Below, piece after piece: positions 33,929 through 43,717 of a stretch of DNA of 48,734 bases. The DNA lies in the NCBI GenBank assembly GCA_022447665.1, contig JAKVAQ010000005.1, positions 95,424 through 144,157 on the forward strand. Reading direction: 5' to 3'. The DNA is from Crocinitomicaceae bacterium (GTDB taxonomy: Bacteria; Bacteroidota; Bacteroidia; Flavobacteriales_D; Crocinitomicaceae). A program made the position numbers and the translations under genes. Position 1 is the stretch's first letter. Every line of letters starts with the position of its first letter. The notes under the pieces are model-generated. The model had not been told where the DNA came from. It did not search any database and worked only from the letters and a program-made list of their open reading frames with translations.

Positions 33929-35167
33929 ATGAATGCTTTAGAACTAATTGACTCGTTTGCAGAGTTTAAAGAATTTAAAAACATTGATCGTGAAACGATG
34001 ATGGGAATCCTTCAGGATGTTTTCCGTTCAATGTTAAAAAAGAAGTACGGTACAGATGATCATATTGATGTCATTATTAACCCAGACAAAGGTGACCTTG
34101 AAATCTGGATTAACAGAGAAATCGTTCCTGACGGAGAAGTAGAAGATGACAATTTAGAAATCGCTCTCTCTAAAGCTATTTTAATTGAACCTGACTTTGA
34201 AGTAGGTGAAGAGGTTGCTGAAGAAGTTAAATTAGAAGACTTTGGTCGTAGAAATGTATTATCACTAAGACAGAACTTAATTGGTAGAATTCTAGAATTA
34301 GAAAAAGACCATATTTATAAAATGTACAAGGAACGCATCGGTGACATCATCACTGGTGAAGTTTACCAGGTATGGAAAAGAGAAATCTTGGTACTTGATG
34401 ATGAAGGTAACGAACTTATCCTTCCTAAATCAGAACAAATCCCTTCTGATTACTTCAAAAAAGGAGAATCAGTTAGAGCGGTAGTGGCGAGAGTAGATTT
34501 AAGAAACAACTCGCCAGTAATTATTCTTTCAAGAACTGCTCCAGAATTCCTTGAAAGACTATTTGAACTTGAGGTACCTGAAGTATTTGATGGTCTTATT
34601 ACGATTAAGAAGATTGTACGTGAGCCAGGTGAAAGAGCTAAGGTTGCTGTAGAATCTTACGATGATAGAATTGATCCAGTAGGTGCTTGTGTTGGTATGA
34701 AAGGTGCGCGTATTCACGGTATTGTTCGTGAGTTAAAGAACGAAAACATCGATGTAATTAACTACACTAGTAATGAAAAGTTATTCATCCAACGTTCATT
34801 GTCACCAGCTAAAATCTCTAATATTGATTTAAATGAGGAAGAGTCTCGTGCAGATGTATTCCTTAAAAACGATCAAGTATCATTAGCGATTGGTAAAGGT
34901 GGACACAACATTAAACTAGCGAGTAAATTAACAGGCTTTGAAATCGATGTGTACCGAGAAGGTGCTGAAGACATTGAAGATGTGGATTTAGATGAGTTCA
35001 CTGATGAAATTGAAGCTTGGATTATTTCTGAACTTAAAGCAATTGGTTTAGATACAGCTCAAGCGGTATTAGAGCTTGAAAAAGAAGAACTATTAAAAAG
35101 AACAGACTTAGAGGAAGAAACGGTAGAAGACGTTATGAATATCCTTAAGTCTGAATTTGAAGAGTAA
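33929..35167 (+). CDS. nusA: Transcription termination/antitermination protein NusA
   Basis: A 412-residue RNA polymerase-associated factor. Order: N-terminal RNAP-binding domain (about 1-130), S1 domain (about 135-205; GDIITGEVYQVWKREILVL), KH1 with GACVGMKGARIHGIVREL, KH2 with VSLAIGKGGHNIKLASKL, and an acidic C-terminal helical tail (WIISELKAIGLDTAQAVLEL). The protein pauses polymerase and stabilises hairpins, and in some bacteria it reduces its own operon by attenuation. That makes the leader terminator before rimP relevant. infB follows after 46 bp. Confidence 0.97.
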   Translation: MNALELIDSFAEFKEFKNIDRETMMGILQDVFRSMLKKKYGTDDHIDVIINPDKGDLEIWINREIVPDGEVEDDNLEIALSKAILIEPDFEVGEEVAEEVKLEDFGRRNVLSLRQNLIGRILELEKDHIYKMYKERIGDIITGEVYQVWKREILVLDDEGNELILPKSEQIPSDYFKKGESVRAVVARVDLRNNSPVIILSRTAPEFLERLFELEVPEVFDGLITIKKIVREPGERAKVAVESYDDRIDPVGACVGMKGARIHGIVRELKNENIDVINYTSNEKLFIQRSLSPAKISNIDLNEEESRADVFLKNDQVSLAIGKGGHNIKLASKLTGFEIDVYREGAEDIEDVDLDEFTDEIEAWIISELKAIGLDTAQAVLELEKEELLKRTDLEEETVEDVMNILKSEFEE

Positions 35168-35213
35168 AATTGGGATAAATTATAATCCCTCTTAGAATAA
35201 AGTAAGTTAAAAA

Positions 35214-37823
35214 ATGGCAGGTAAACCAACCAGATTAAACAAGGCGGCCAAAGAGTTCAACATTAGTATCAGTACTATCGTTGAGTTCCTAGGCACCAAG
35301 GATGTGACGATTGATTCGAATCCAAATACTAAATTGAATCCGGATACAATGGCGCTTCTTGCTGAAGAGTTTGCTGATGACAAATCAGCGAAGGAAGCAT
35401 CGAAATCAACAAACGTTTCTTCTGAAAAAAGAGAGTCCATCTCATTGAAGGACCTTAAAAAGGAAGAAGAAGAGCCTAAGAAGGAAGAGGAAGTAGAAGA
35501 GGAGGTAATAGAAGAAGTTGTTGAAGAAGCTCCAGTGAAAGAAGTGGAGACCGTAAAAGCAAAAGTTGATAAAGGAGAACCAAAAGTTCTTGGAAAAATC
35601 GACTTAGATTCTGTTGGTAAACCTAAGAAAAAAGAACCTGCCAAAGAGGAACCAGTAGAAACTAAGGAAGAGCCTAAGAAGGAAGAAGAACCGAAGAAAG
35701 AGGAACCAAAAGCTACCCCTACTCCAGCGCCGATTGAAACTATTAAGGCTAAAACAGACAAGCTTTCTGGACCAAAAGTAGTCGGTAAAATTACCTTACC
35801 TGTTGAGAAGGAAAAAACCGACAAAAAGAAGAGAAAAAGAATCAAGAAAGTCAACATTGAAAAGCAAGCAAAGCGTAATGTTGGCGGTAAGAAAAAAGGA
35901 AAAGCAGCTGAAAAACCACAAATTACAGAAGCTGAAATCCAAAAAGAAATCAAGGAAACTCTTGCACGTCTTCAAGGCGGAGGTAAAAGTAAAGGTTCTA
36001 AATTCCGTCGTGAAAAAAGGCAGAATGTTGCTGAAAAACGAGCTGAGGAACTAGAACAAGAAGAACTTGAAAAAGGTATCTTAAAATTAACCGAGTTCGT
36101 TACAGTATCCGAACTTGCAAGCATGATGGACGTATCCGCAACTGAGGTAATTGGTTCTTGTATGTCGCTTGGTATCTTCGCATCGATCAACCAAAGGTTA
36201 GATGCTGAAACAATTCAATTGGTCGCTTCTGAATATGGATTCGAAACAGAATTTATTTCATCTGAGGTACAAGAAGCTATTGAAGTTGAAGAAGACAATG
36301 AAGACGATCTGATCGAACGTCCACCGATTGTTACTGTAATGGGTCACGTTGACCACGGTAAAACTTCATTACTAGATTATATTCGAAATGCCGATGTAAT
36401 CACCGGTGAGGCCGGGGGAATTACCCAGCATATTGGTGCCTACTCAGTTACAGTTGAAGGCGGTAGAAAAATTACTTTCCTAGATACTCCGGGTCACGAG
36501 GCCTTTACGGCAATGCGTGCTCGTGGTGCACAGGTAACAGATATTGCAATTATTATTATTGCCGCAGATGATGACGTAATGCCTCAAACAAAAGAGGCCA
36601 TTGCTCACGCTCAGGCTGCAGGTGTACCAATGGTATTTGCGATAAACAAAATTGATAAGCCGGGAGCTAACCCAGACAAGGTAAGAGAACAACTTTCTAC
36701 CATGAATATTCTTGTTGAAGAATGGGGTGGTAAATACCAATGTCAAGAAATTTCGGCTAAGAAAGGAATCAACATTGAAGAACTACTTGAAAAAGTATTG
36801 CTTGAAGCGGATATGCTTGAACTAAAAGCCAACCCTAATAAAAAAGCGCTAGGTACTGTGGTTGAAGCTACTCTTGATAAGGGACGTGGTTACGTAACTA
36901 CTTTACTTGTATCTGCCGGAACATTAAGAGTTGGTGATAATATTATTGCTGGTCAGTACCATGGTAAAGTTAAAGCGATGTTCAACGAACGTGGTCAAAA
37001 ACTTGACGAGGCAGGACCTGCAGTTCCAGTATCAATCCTAGGATTTAACGGAGCTCCAAGTGCGGGTGATAAATTCAACGTACTTACAGATGAGCGTGAG
37101 GTGAAGCAAATTGCTGCTAAACGTGAGCAACTTAACCGCGAACAAGGATTGAGAACTCAAAAACACATTACACTTGATGAAATTGGTCGTCGTCTTGCAA
37201 TCGGAGACTTCCAAGAACTTAACTTAATTGTAAAAGGTGATGTGGATGGTTCAATTGAAGCATTATCTGATTCTTTACTGAAACTTTCTACCGAGAAAAT
37301 TCAAGTGAATATTATACATAAAGCAGTAGGTCAGATTTCTGAGGCCGATGTAACTTTAGCTTCTGCATCAGACGCTATTATCATTGGATTCCAGGTAAGA
37401 CCTTCAGCACTTGCAAGAAAGCTCGCTGAAAAAGAAGAAATCGATATTCGTCTTTACTCAGTTATCTACAAGGCCATTGAAGAGATTAAAACTGCAATGG
37501 AAGGTATGCTTGCACCAGAATTCAAGGAAGAAATTCTTGGTACTGCTGAAATTAGAGAAACATTCAAAATCTCTAAGGTTGGAACTATTGCTGGATGTTA
37601 TGTTACTTCAGGTAAAATCACGCGTAATGCGAGCGTAAGAGTTATCCGCGACGGTATTGTTCAATACGAAGGCGTACTTGGATCACTTAAGCGATTCAAA
37701 GATGATGTTAAAGAAGTTAAGAATAACTACGAATGTGGTCTTAACATCGAGAACTATAACAACATCGAAGTTGGTGACGTGATTGAAGCATTCCATGAAG
37801 TAGAGGTTCAAGCGAAACTGTAG
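35214..37823 (+). CDS. infB: Translation initiation factor IF-2
   Basis: An 869-residue GTPase that brings initiator tRNA to the 30S subunit. An IF2_N module starts the chain ([20 protein letters not shown]), followed by a long Lys/Glu/Pro-rich, repetitive linker (about 60-285; EEPKKEEE-type repeats), a second IF2_N, then the G domain: GHVDHGKT (377-384), DTPGHEAF (424-431) and [12 protein letters not shown]. Domains II-IV follow to the C-terminus. The low-complexity linker creates long spurious open frames on the opposite strand. It is the third gene of the rimP-nusA-infB operon. Confidence 0.97.
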   Translation: MAGKPTRLNKAAKEFNISISTIVEFLGTKDVTIDSNPNTKLNPDTMALLAEEFADDKSAKEASKSTNVSSEKRESISLKDLKKEEEEPKKEEEVEEEVIEEVVEEAPVKEVETVKAKVDKGEPKVLGKIDLDSVGKPKKKEPAKEEPVETKEEPKKEEEPKKEEPKATPTPAPIETIKAKTDKLSGPKVVGKITLPVEKEKTDKKKRKRIKKVNIEKQAKRNVGGKKKGKAAEKPQITEAEIQKEIKETLARLQGGGKSKGSKFRREKRQNVAEKRAEELEQEELEKGILKLTEFVTVSELASMMDVSATEVIGSCMSLGIFASINQRLDAETIQLVASEYGFETEFISSEVQEAIEVEEDNEDDLIERPPIVTVMGHVDHGKTSLLDYIRNADVITGEAGGITQHIGAYSVTVEGGRKITFLDTPGHEAFTAMRARGAQVTDIAIIIIAADDDVMPQTKEAIAHAQAAGVPMVFAINKIDKPGANPDKVREQLSTMNILVEEWGGKYQCQEISAKKGINIEELLEKVLLEADMLELKANPNKKALGTVVEATLDKGRGYVTTLLVSAGTLRVGDNIIAGQYHGKVKAMFNERGQKLDEAGPAVPVSILGFNGAPSAGDKFNVLTDEREVKQIAAKREQLNREQGLRTQKHITLDEIGRRLAIGDFQELNLIVKGDVDGSIEALSDSLLKLSTEKIQVNIIHKAVGQISEADVTLASASDAIIIGFQVRPSALARKLAEKEEIDIRLYSVIYKAIEEIKTAMEGMLAPEFKEEILGTAEIRETFKISKVGTIAGCYVTSGKITRNASVRVIRDGIVQYEGVLGSLKRFKDDVKEVKNNYECGLNIENYNNIEVGDVIEAFHEVEVQAKL

Positions 37824-37897
37824 AAAAGTAAATTTTTGAACCAATTTGATATTCCATGATCAAATTGCCTCATGGATTTTTAGTAATTTCATATTTC

Positions 37898-40800
37898 ATG
37901 AAGTTTCTAAACCTCATATTATTTCTAGCTCTCGGAAATATTGCCTTATCGCAGGCGTATACTCGAGAAGAAATTGAAGTTACAGAACCAAGAGCGGCAG
38001 GTTGTGCTCCAGCCAATGGTGCTACTTTCTTAGAATTCAACAATGTAAAAGCATTGATTCACACCGGAGGAAACCTTTGGCAAATTACTGGCCAAAACTT
38101 CTCTCAATATGAAATTCCAAAAGGTTCAGGAATTATGGCCTTGTTCACGAGCGCTTTGTGGCTTGGTGGAGTTGACATAAACGGGCAGTTAAAATTAGCT
38201 GCAGTGAGATATAGGCAAGGACAAGATTATTGGCCCGGACCTCTCACTACTACCGGTGATGCAGAAGTATTCCCTGAAACTTGCGTTAAATACGATCGCC
38301 ACTTTCCTATTACTCAAGATGAAGTAAGAGAATTTAATGCTTGGTATGAAGCTGGCATTGCTGATGCTGCTAATGGAACAAATACTCAATCTGAGAATTT
38401 CGGAGACTACGAAATCCCGATCTCTATCCTTGAATGGCCCGCACATGGCGACCCCGGCTTAGGACAAGATTATTACCTCGCTCCTTTTTATGATAGAGAC
38501 GAAGATGGAACATACGATCCTCTTAATGGTGATTATCCTTGGTACGATATCAATAAAGATTTAGATTGTGGGAATGATCGAACTGTAACCCTTTATGGTG
38601 ACCAAACACTCTGGTGGGTAATGAATGATAAAGGAAATATCCATACTGAGTCCAATGGAGAACCATTAGGGATGGAAGTTCGTTGCCAGGCTTTTGCATT
38701 CGCTACGAATGATGAAATCAATAACATGACCTTCTATAATTATGAGTTGGTTAACCGCTCTACACAAACCCTTTACGAAACCTATTTTGGGGTGATGATT
38801 GATGGAGCTTTAGGGGGACCAAACGATGATTATGTTGGTTGTGATGTAAGTAGAGGTTTGGCTTATACTTACAATGGTAATTCATTTGATGCTACCATGG
38901 GCGGTTTCCTGGGTTATGGAGCCAATCCTCCTGCAGCTGGTATTGACTTCTTTGAAGGCCCTTATCAAGATGATGATGGTTTGGACAATCCTTTAATCGC
39001 TGACTATGCCCTAGCTTCTGATGGAGGAGGTGTTCCTTATTCTGGTTTAGGTATTGGATATGGTGATGGCGTTATCGATAATGAGCGTATTGGAATGAGT
39101 CGTTTCTTATACTATAATAACTTCGGTGGCGGTGGTTTAGTGGCACAAACAGACCCTCAAACAGCAGCAGAATATTACCGATACCTTAAAGGATTCTGGA
39201 AGGATGGTGCTGAAATGGTTTACGGAGGAAATGGTCATCCGTCTAACCCAAATTCAAACCCAACCGCACCTGCTAAATATATGTTCCCAGATAATACCGA
39301 CCCTGTTGGTTGGGGAACTGGAGGCTTGAGTCAACCAAGCTGGACAGAGCAAACCGCTGGTAACCCCCCTTTTGATAGAAGATTTGCAACCTCATCAGGA
39401 CCATTTACTTTGCAGCCTGGTGCCGTAAACAACATTACATATGGTATAGTTTGGGCACGCGCCACTTCAGGTGATCCATTTGAATCAGTAATAGCCCTTC
39501 AAAAGGCAGATGACAAGGCACAAGCCCTATTTGACAATTGTTTTAAAGTATTGGACGGACCCAATGCACCTGAACTTTCAATTCAAGAATTAGAAAATGA
39601 ATTAGTAATCTCCATTTTCAATCCAGAATCAAGTAACAACGTTAACGGTACTTATTCTGAAATTGATCCTTTTATCGTGAATTCGGATAACGATCCTAAC
39701 TTCAACAACACTTATACATTCCAAGGATATCAAGTATACCAAATCAAAGATGAAACGGTATCTACCACCGAACTTTCAGATATCTCTCAGGCTCGTTTAG
39801 TTTTTCAGTGTGATATTAAAGATAGTGTGTCACGACTCGTAAATTACACCTTCGATGACAATATTGAAGCATCCGTCCCAGAGGTAATGGTTAATGGAGC
39901 CAATGAAGGAATTCGTCACTCATTTTCTGTAAAGGAAGATTTGTTTGCCACTGGCGATAGAACACTGGTTAACTTCAAGCGCTATTATTACATGGCTGTT
40001 TCGTATGCTAGCAACTCCTATAATATTTATGATCCATCCGATCCAACAACTATAGGCGGAAACAAAAAACCTTATTTACGATCAAGAAAGGCGGCTGTGG
40101 GGGAAATTAAATCGTTCGAAGGTATTCCTCATTCGCCAAGACCGGAAAATGGCGGAACATTCTTTTCCGTTGGATATGGGTATGAAATTCCTTTGACAAA
40201 AATAGACGGTTGGGGTAATGGAAGAGCGTGGACTGGATTAACCTCAGAAACAGAAGCCGAAATCTTGGCCAATGGATTTGCAAATGAACTTACCTATAAT
40301 TCAGGTGAAAGTCCTGTTGATGTGCTGGTTATCGACCCACTTAACATTCCAAATGCAGACTTCGAACTTTATTATAAACCGGATGCTTCGGGAGATTTAG
40401 ATTCCGCGAATTGGTATTTAGTCAACATAACTACCAGCGATACTGTATTTTCAGACCAACCAGTAAATGTATTCAACGAACAACTCATTCCAGAATGGGG
40501 TATTTCAGTTATTGGCAACCAATCTGAATATGAAGTAGACAATGGTACCAGTGCAAATTATTTCACAGCTCCTATTGGCGCTACAATTGAGTTTGCCGAT
40601 TCATCGAAACAATGGCTGACCTTTGTAGAAGACAATGATGGTTTTTACCCTACCAACTGGCTGAGATCGGGAGACTATACTGCAGAGCCTGAGGAATGTA
40701 TTCCGGGCAGTTTATTTAGCCCTTGCTATTATCCAGATAAAAACCGTGATTTAAACAAGCTCTATCAAGGATTATTAGAGGGTGGAATTGGGCCATTTAA

Positions 40801-41896
40801 AATGTGTGGTGATGAATTCTTGGGAATGCCTGTTGGTCATCCTGATGCGACTTATGATGCCGATGAACAAGCTTCATCATGGTTTAATATTAACGCAGCA
40901 CAAATTCAAGCCAACTTCTTAGATCTTCATGGAATAGATTTAGTAATTACGGCAGATCAAACCAAATGGACGCGCTGTTGCGTTATAGAAACTTCACACA
41001 AGTCAACCCAGTCTGAGGGCGGTTCATCAATTATGAAATTGAGGTCAGCACCCTCTAAAGATATTAACGGCGACATTGAAACAGGTAGTACTGGAATGAG
41101 TTGGTTCCCTGGTTATGCAATTGATGTTGAAACGGGTCAGCGCCTAAACATGGCTTTTGGTGAAAACTCATGGTTAACCGGTTCTAACGGAAGAGACATG
41201 TTGTGGAATCCTACATCGGAGTTTTCTGACAATGTTGGTTTACCGCTCTTTGGTGGAATGCACTTTATATACATCTTTGGAGTTAATGTTGATGATTCTG
41301 GAATGCCAGTTTACGATGGCGGGAATTGGCTAAGAGATCAATTGGTTGATGAAACAAACTCGACGTATATCAATGCTTGGAAAAACTGTATGTGGGTAGT
41401 AAATCCTATGTCAGTAGAATTTGAAGAGTTCCTTGGAACGGAAGTACGTATAAAAACACGTGTAAATCACCCTTTCCAGAATGAAGTAATTTCAAACATT
41501 AATGGCGGTAATCCTGCTTTCAGATTCTCTACCGCCTTTGCAGCGACCGAAACTTCCAGAACAGATGTTAGTATTGACGCACTTGATCAAATTAAAATAG
41601 TTCCAAACCCTTATTATGCCTACTCTCAATACGAAACAAACAATATTGAAACCGTTGTGAAAATTACCAACCTACCGCAGGTTTGTACCATCACGATCTT
41701 CAATACCACCGGACAATTAGTGAAAAGAATTGATAAAGACAATGCTTTAACCTTTGAAGATTGGGATCTAAATAATCACGCTGGAATTCCTATTGCAGGT
41801 GGGGTATATATCTTCCATATTGAAGTGCCGGGCGTAGGTGAAAAGGTTATGAAGTGGTTTGGCTCACTGAGAACAATTGACATTTCTAATATCTAA
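37898..41896 (+). CDS. Large secreted protein with type IX secretion-like C-terminal domain
   Basis: A 1332-residue protein. The ATG at 37898 is preferred to the one at 37856 because it puts the signal peptide (MKFLNLILFLALGNIALSQ) at the N-terminus. The mature chain is rich in Gly, Asp, Asn and aromatics, with calcium-loop-like stretches (FYDRDEDGTYDPLNGDYPWYD) and no known catalytic domain. The last ~80 residues (IKIVPNPYYAYSQYE, TITIFNTTGQLVKRIDKDN, GIPIAGGVYIFHI) have the PNP...G.L...G.Y. pattern of T9SS sorting or FlgD-like domains. It probably ends up on or outside the outer membrane. It lies 75 bp after infB; the 3' end overlaps the convergent gene by 11 bp. Confidence 0.78.
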   Translation: MKFLNLILFLALGNIALSQAYTREEIEVTEPRAAGCAPANGATFLEFNNVKALIHTGGNLWQITGQNFSQYEIPKGSGIMALFTSALWLGGVDINGQLKLAAVRYRQGQDYWPGPLTTTGDAEVFPETCVKYDRHFPITQDEVREFNAWYEAGIADAANGTNTQSENFGDYEIPISILEWPAHGDPGLGQDYYLAPFYDRDEDGTYDPLNGDYPWYDINKDLDCGNDRTVTLYGDQTLWWVMNDKGNIHTESNGEPLGMEVRCQAFAFATNDEINNMTFYNYELVNRSTQTLYETYFGVMIDGALGGPNDDYVGCDVSRGLAYTYNGNSFDATMGGFLGYGANPPAAGIDFFEGPYQDDDGLDNPLIADYALASDGGGVPYSGLGIGYGDGVIDNERIGMSRFLYYNNFGGGGLVAQTDPQTAAEYYRYLKGFWKDGAEMVYGGNGHPSNPNSNPTAPAKYMFPDNTDPVGWGTGGLSQPSWTEQTAGNPPFDRRFATSSGPFTLQPGAVNNITYGIVWARATSGDPFESVIALQKADDKAQALFDNCFKVLDGPNAPELSIQELENELVISIFNPESSNNVNGTYSEIDPFIVNSDNDPNFNNTYTFQGYQVYQIKDETVSTTELSDISQARLVFQCDIKDSVSRLVNYTFDDNIEASVPEVMVNGANEGIRHSFSVKEDLFATGDRTLVNFKRYYYMAVSYASNSYNIYDPSDPTTIGGNKKPYLRSRKAAVGEIKSFEGIPHSPRPENGGTFFSVGYGYEIPLTKIDGWGNGRAWTGLTSETEAEILANGFANELTYNSGESPVDVLVIDPLNIPNADFELYYKPDASGDLDSANWYLVNITTSDTVFSDQPVNVFNEQLIPEWGISVIGNQSEYEVDNGTSANYFTAPIGATIEFADSSKQWLTFVEDNDGFYPTNWLRSGDYTAEPEECIPGSLFSPCYYPDKNRDLNKLYQGLLEGGIGPFKMCGDEFLGMPVGHPDATYDADEQASSWFNINAAQIQANFLDLHGIDLVITADQTKWTRCCVIETSHKSTQSEGGSSIMKLRSAPSKDINGDIETGSTGMSWFPGYAIDVETGQRLNMAFGENSWLTGSNGRDMLWNPTSEFSDNVGLPLFGGMHFIYIFGVNVDDSGMPVYDGGNWLRDQLVDETNSTYINAWKNCMWVVNPMSVEFEEFLGTEVRIKTRVNHPFQNEVISNINGGNPAFRFSTAFAATETSRTDVSIDALDQIKIVPNPYYAYSQYETNNIETVVKITNLPQVCTITIFNTTGQLVKRIDKDNALTFEDWDLNNHAGIPIAGGVYIFHIEVPGVGEKVMKWFGSLRTIDISNI

Positions 41897-42737
41897 TCTC
41901 GTATAAGTTACCGCCTCCAAGTTTTGAATGATGCTCATCTGTCATGTAAAGGGTGTTTTCATCTTTTACACATATCGCTTCGCGCTGTTTTATAAAAGTT
42001 AAATCAACCGTTTTCTTTTTTCCTTTCCAAAACTCTACTCCTTGAAAATCCGAAATTATATAAAGCTTGGTATAGGTCAATAGTAAAAGAATGTTCTGCT
42101 CCGGATCATAATCCGCTGCTGTAATGGAACAACTCCTCCACCCTAGCTTACACAAGTTTAGCTGACCCACTTTGGCCGCCTCATAATCCCCGGGTTTATC
42201 TGGAATGCGGTAAATATTTGAAATCCCTGTAAATGGTTTCGCTCGGCACTTTGTGAAGAGATAAATGAATCCTCCTTTCCAGATCATAGCCTCGCAATCA
42301 AAATTCATTTCTTCTTTTTTTGGAGGAAACTTCTTTTGATCGGGATAATAAAATGAAATCTTCTCTGGATCAACATCCTCCTTTTTCACGAAGCCTTTCT
42401 CAATTTTATAAACACACAGGTCTTTTCGTTTATTGAGATTATTTCCAACATCGCCTATATAAATATTGCCTTTATCGTCCTTTGCAATATCCTCCCAATC
42501 TTTATTCTTCGTGTCTTTTACATTGATCGTTTTTTTGAGTTTTCCCTCTTCATCCAATAAAAAGAATTCGCTCTTATTACCGCCATCATTATGGGTAATC
42601 ACATATTTATTGTCATACCATAGAACGCCTGATGTTTCGTACATACGTTTTGGTAAATCATCAATCTTCTTCACCTTGTATTGACAGAAGGCCAAAGGTG
42701 AAATAATGATGGAAAATATGGCGATTAAAAATCTCAT
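41886..42737 (-). CDS. Secreted beta-propeller-like protein
   Basis: A 283-residue protein with signal peptide MRFLIAIFSIIISPLAFCQ. Repeated strand motifs suggest a propeller with SdiA-regulated/phytase-like blades: ETSGVLWYDNKYVITHNDGG, DWEDIAKDDKGNIYIGDVGN, FDCEAMIWKGGFIYLFTK and REAICVKDENTLYMTDE. The acidic Glu-Asp pairs in each (WEDIA, CEAM, REAI) are those that bind Ca2+ in some relatives, but the enzymatic function is not shown. Its last 11 bp overlap the end of the large convergent gene. It is divergently placed from the pseudouridine synthase gene. Confidence 0.72.
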   Translation of the reverse strand: MRFLIAIFSIIISPLAFCQYKVKKIDDLPKRMYETSGVLWYDNKYVITHNDGGNKSEFFLLDEEGKLKKTINVKDTKNKDWEDIAKDDKGNIYIGDVGNNLNKRKDLCVYKIEKGFVKKEDVDPEKISFYYPDQKKFPPKKEEMNFDCEAMIWKGGFIYLFTKCRAKPFTGISNIYRIPDKPGDYEAAKVGQLNLCKLGWRSCSITAADYDPEQNILLLLTYTKLYIISDFQGVEFWKGKKKTVDLTFIKQREAICVKDENTLYMTDEHHSKLGGGNLYEIRY

Positions 42738-42831
42738 GATAATTATACCACTAAAAGTATTCCAAATTTAGTTAAAACAGGTATTTCATTCAGAATGGAG
42801 GAAATGAGAATCGAATCTCGGTTCAAAAGCC

Positions 42832-42839
42832 TAACTTTG
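42832..42839 (+). promoter_or_regulatory. Possible -7 box for the pseudouridine synthase operon
   Basis: TAACTTTG fits TAnnTTTG and lies 17 bp before the ATG at 42857, but no TTG occurs at the expected -33 distance. The AAGGAGAAATG just before the start contains a Shine-Dalgarno-like AGGAG, unusual for this phylum. Confidence 0.4.
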
Positions 42840-42856
42840 CTGTGAATTAAGGAGAA

Positions 42857-43717
42857 ATGAGCAGAAATCGAAATTCTAACAAAGGTAAGTCGGGAGACAA
42901 TAAGGGCAAACGACAAGGAGGTAACAAACCTTACCAAAAAGGAAAGTACCGCGGTGATAATAACTTCGGTGCTAAAAAAAGAAAAGGTGATCCATTACCA
43001 AGTTTTAGCGACGAAGTTCGTTTAAACAAATTCATTTCTAATGCCGGTATTTGCTCGCGTAGAGAGGCCGATGTTTTAATCAAAACTGGAGTTGTAGAAG
43101 TCAATGGCAAAGTAGTGCTTGAGTTCGGTTACAAAGTAAAACCCGGAGATGAAGTTCGATTTGATGGGCAATTAATCAAGTCTGAAAAGAAACAATATGT
43201 ACTCCTGAATAAACCAAAAGATTTTACCGTTTCATCTGATAAATATGTCGGAAGAACTGTACTTCAGTTAACACAAGGAGCGTGTAAAGAGCGTATTATT
43301 CCAGTAGGAAAAATGGACAAAATGTGGACAGGGTTAATTCTTTTAACGAATGATTCTGACATGATGAAAAGACTCTCTCACCCAAAGCATGCAATAACAA
43401 GTATTTATCACGTAGAAGTAACCGGTGAATTTTCAAAAGAACAAGCGGAGACTTTAATGGAAGGTGTGGAAACCAAAGAAGGTGGGTTCTTAAAAGCAGA
43501 GAAAATTGAGTTGATTAAAAGTGATAAAGGACGCGAGATTGGGGTAGAAATAAAATCCAATAAAAACAGAGCTGTGGAACGCCTTTTTGAAGCTATTGGA
43601 TGCAAAGTTGTTAAGCTCGATAAGGTAAGCATTGGTAGTTTAACTAAAAAAGATGTTCCAAGAGGACAATGGCGTCATTTAACCGCCAAAGAAGTTGATT
43701 TCCTTAAAATGATATGA
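42857..43717 (+). CDS. RsuA/RluB/F-type rRNA pseudouridine synthase
   Basis: A 286-residue enzyme isomerising uridine to pseudouridine in rRNA. A basic, disordered N-terminal tail (about 1-50; NRNSNKGKSGDNKGKRQGG) precedes an S4 RNA-binding domain (about 53-112; RLNKFISNAGICSRREADVL) and the catalytic domain. The catalytic Asp is expected at Asp154 in PVGKMDKMWTGLILLTND. The usual form of this motif is GRLDxxTxGLLLLTND, so the R, L and following positions differ here while the Asp and TGL are kept. The best guess is RluF/RluB-like activity. Its stop overlaps the next ATG by 4 nt, starting a four-gene coupled cluster. Confidence 0.82.
   Translation: MSRNRNSNKGKSGDNKGKRQGGNKPYQKGKYRGDNNFGAKKRKGDPLPSFSDEVRLNKFISNAGICSRREADVLIKTGVVEVNGKVVLEFGYKVKPGDEVRFDGQLIKSEKKQYVLLNKPKDFTVSSDKYVGRTVLQLTQGACKERIIPVGKMDKMWTGLILLTNDSDMMKRLSHPKHAITSIYHVEVTGEFSKEQAETLMEGVETKEGGFLKAEKIELIKSDKGREIGVEIKSNKNRAVERLFEAIGCKVVKLDKVSIGSLTKKDVPRGQWRHLTAKEVDFLKMI

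Noticed and set aside
35207-35953. A 248-codon minus-strand frame rich in Ser/Phe
   Set aside because: It is antisense to the Lys/Glu-rich linker of infB; such low-complexity regions produce long empty frames on the other strand.
37856-37897. An upstream ATG extending the large secreted protein by 14 residues
   Set aside because: It would put extra residues before a normal signal peptide; the ATG at 37898 gives a standard N-terminus.
42793-42840. A stretch resembling the 3' half of a tRNA on the minus strand (T-loop-like TTCGATTC and a CCTCCA end)
   Set aside because: The T-stem does not pair properly and no matching 5' acceptor arm or D/anticodon arms are present, so a tRNA is not supported.
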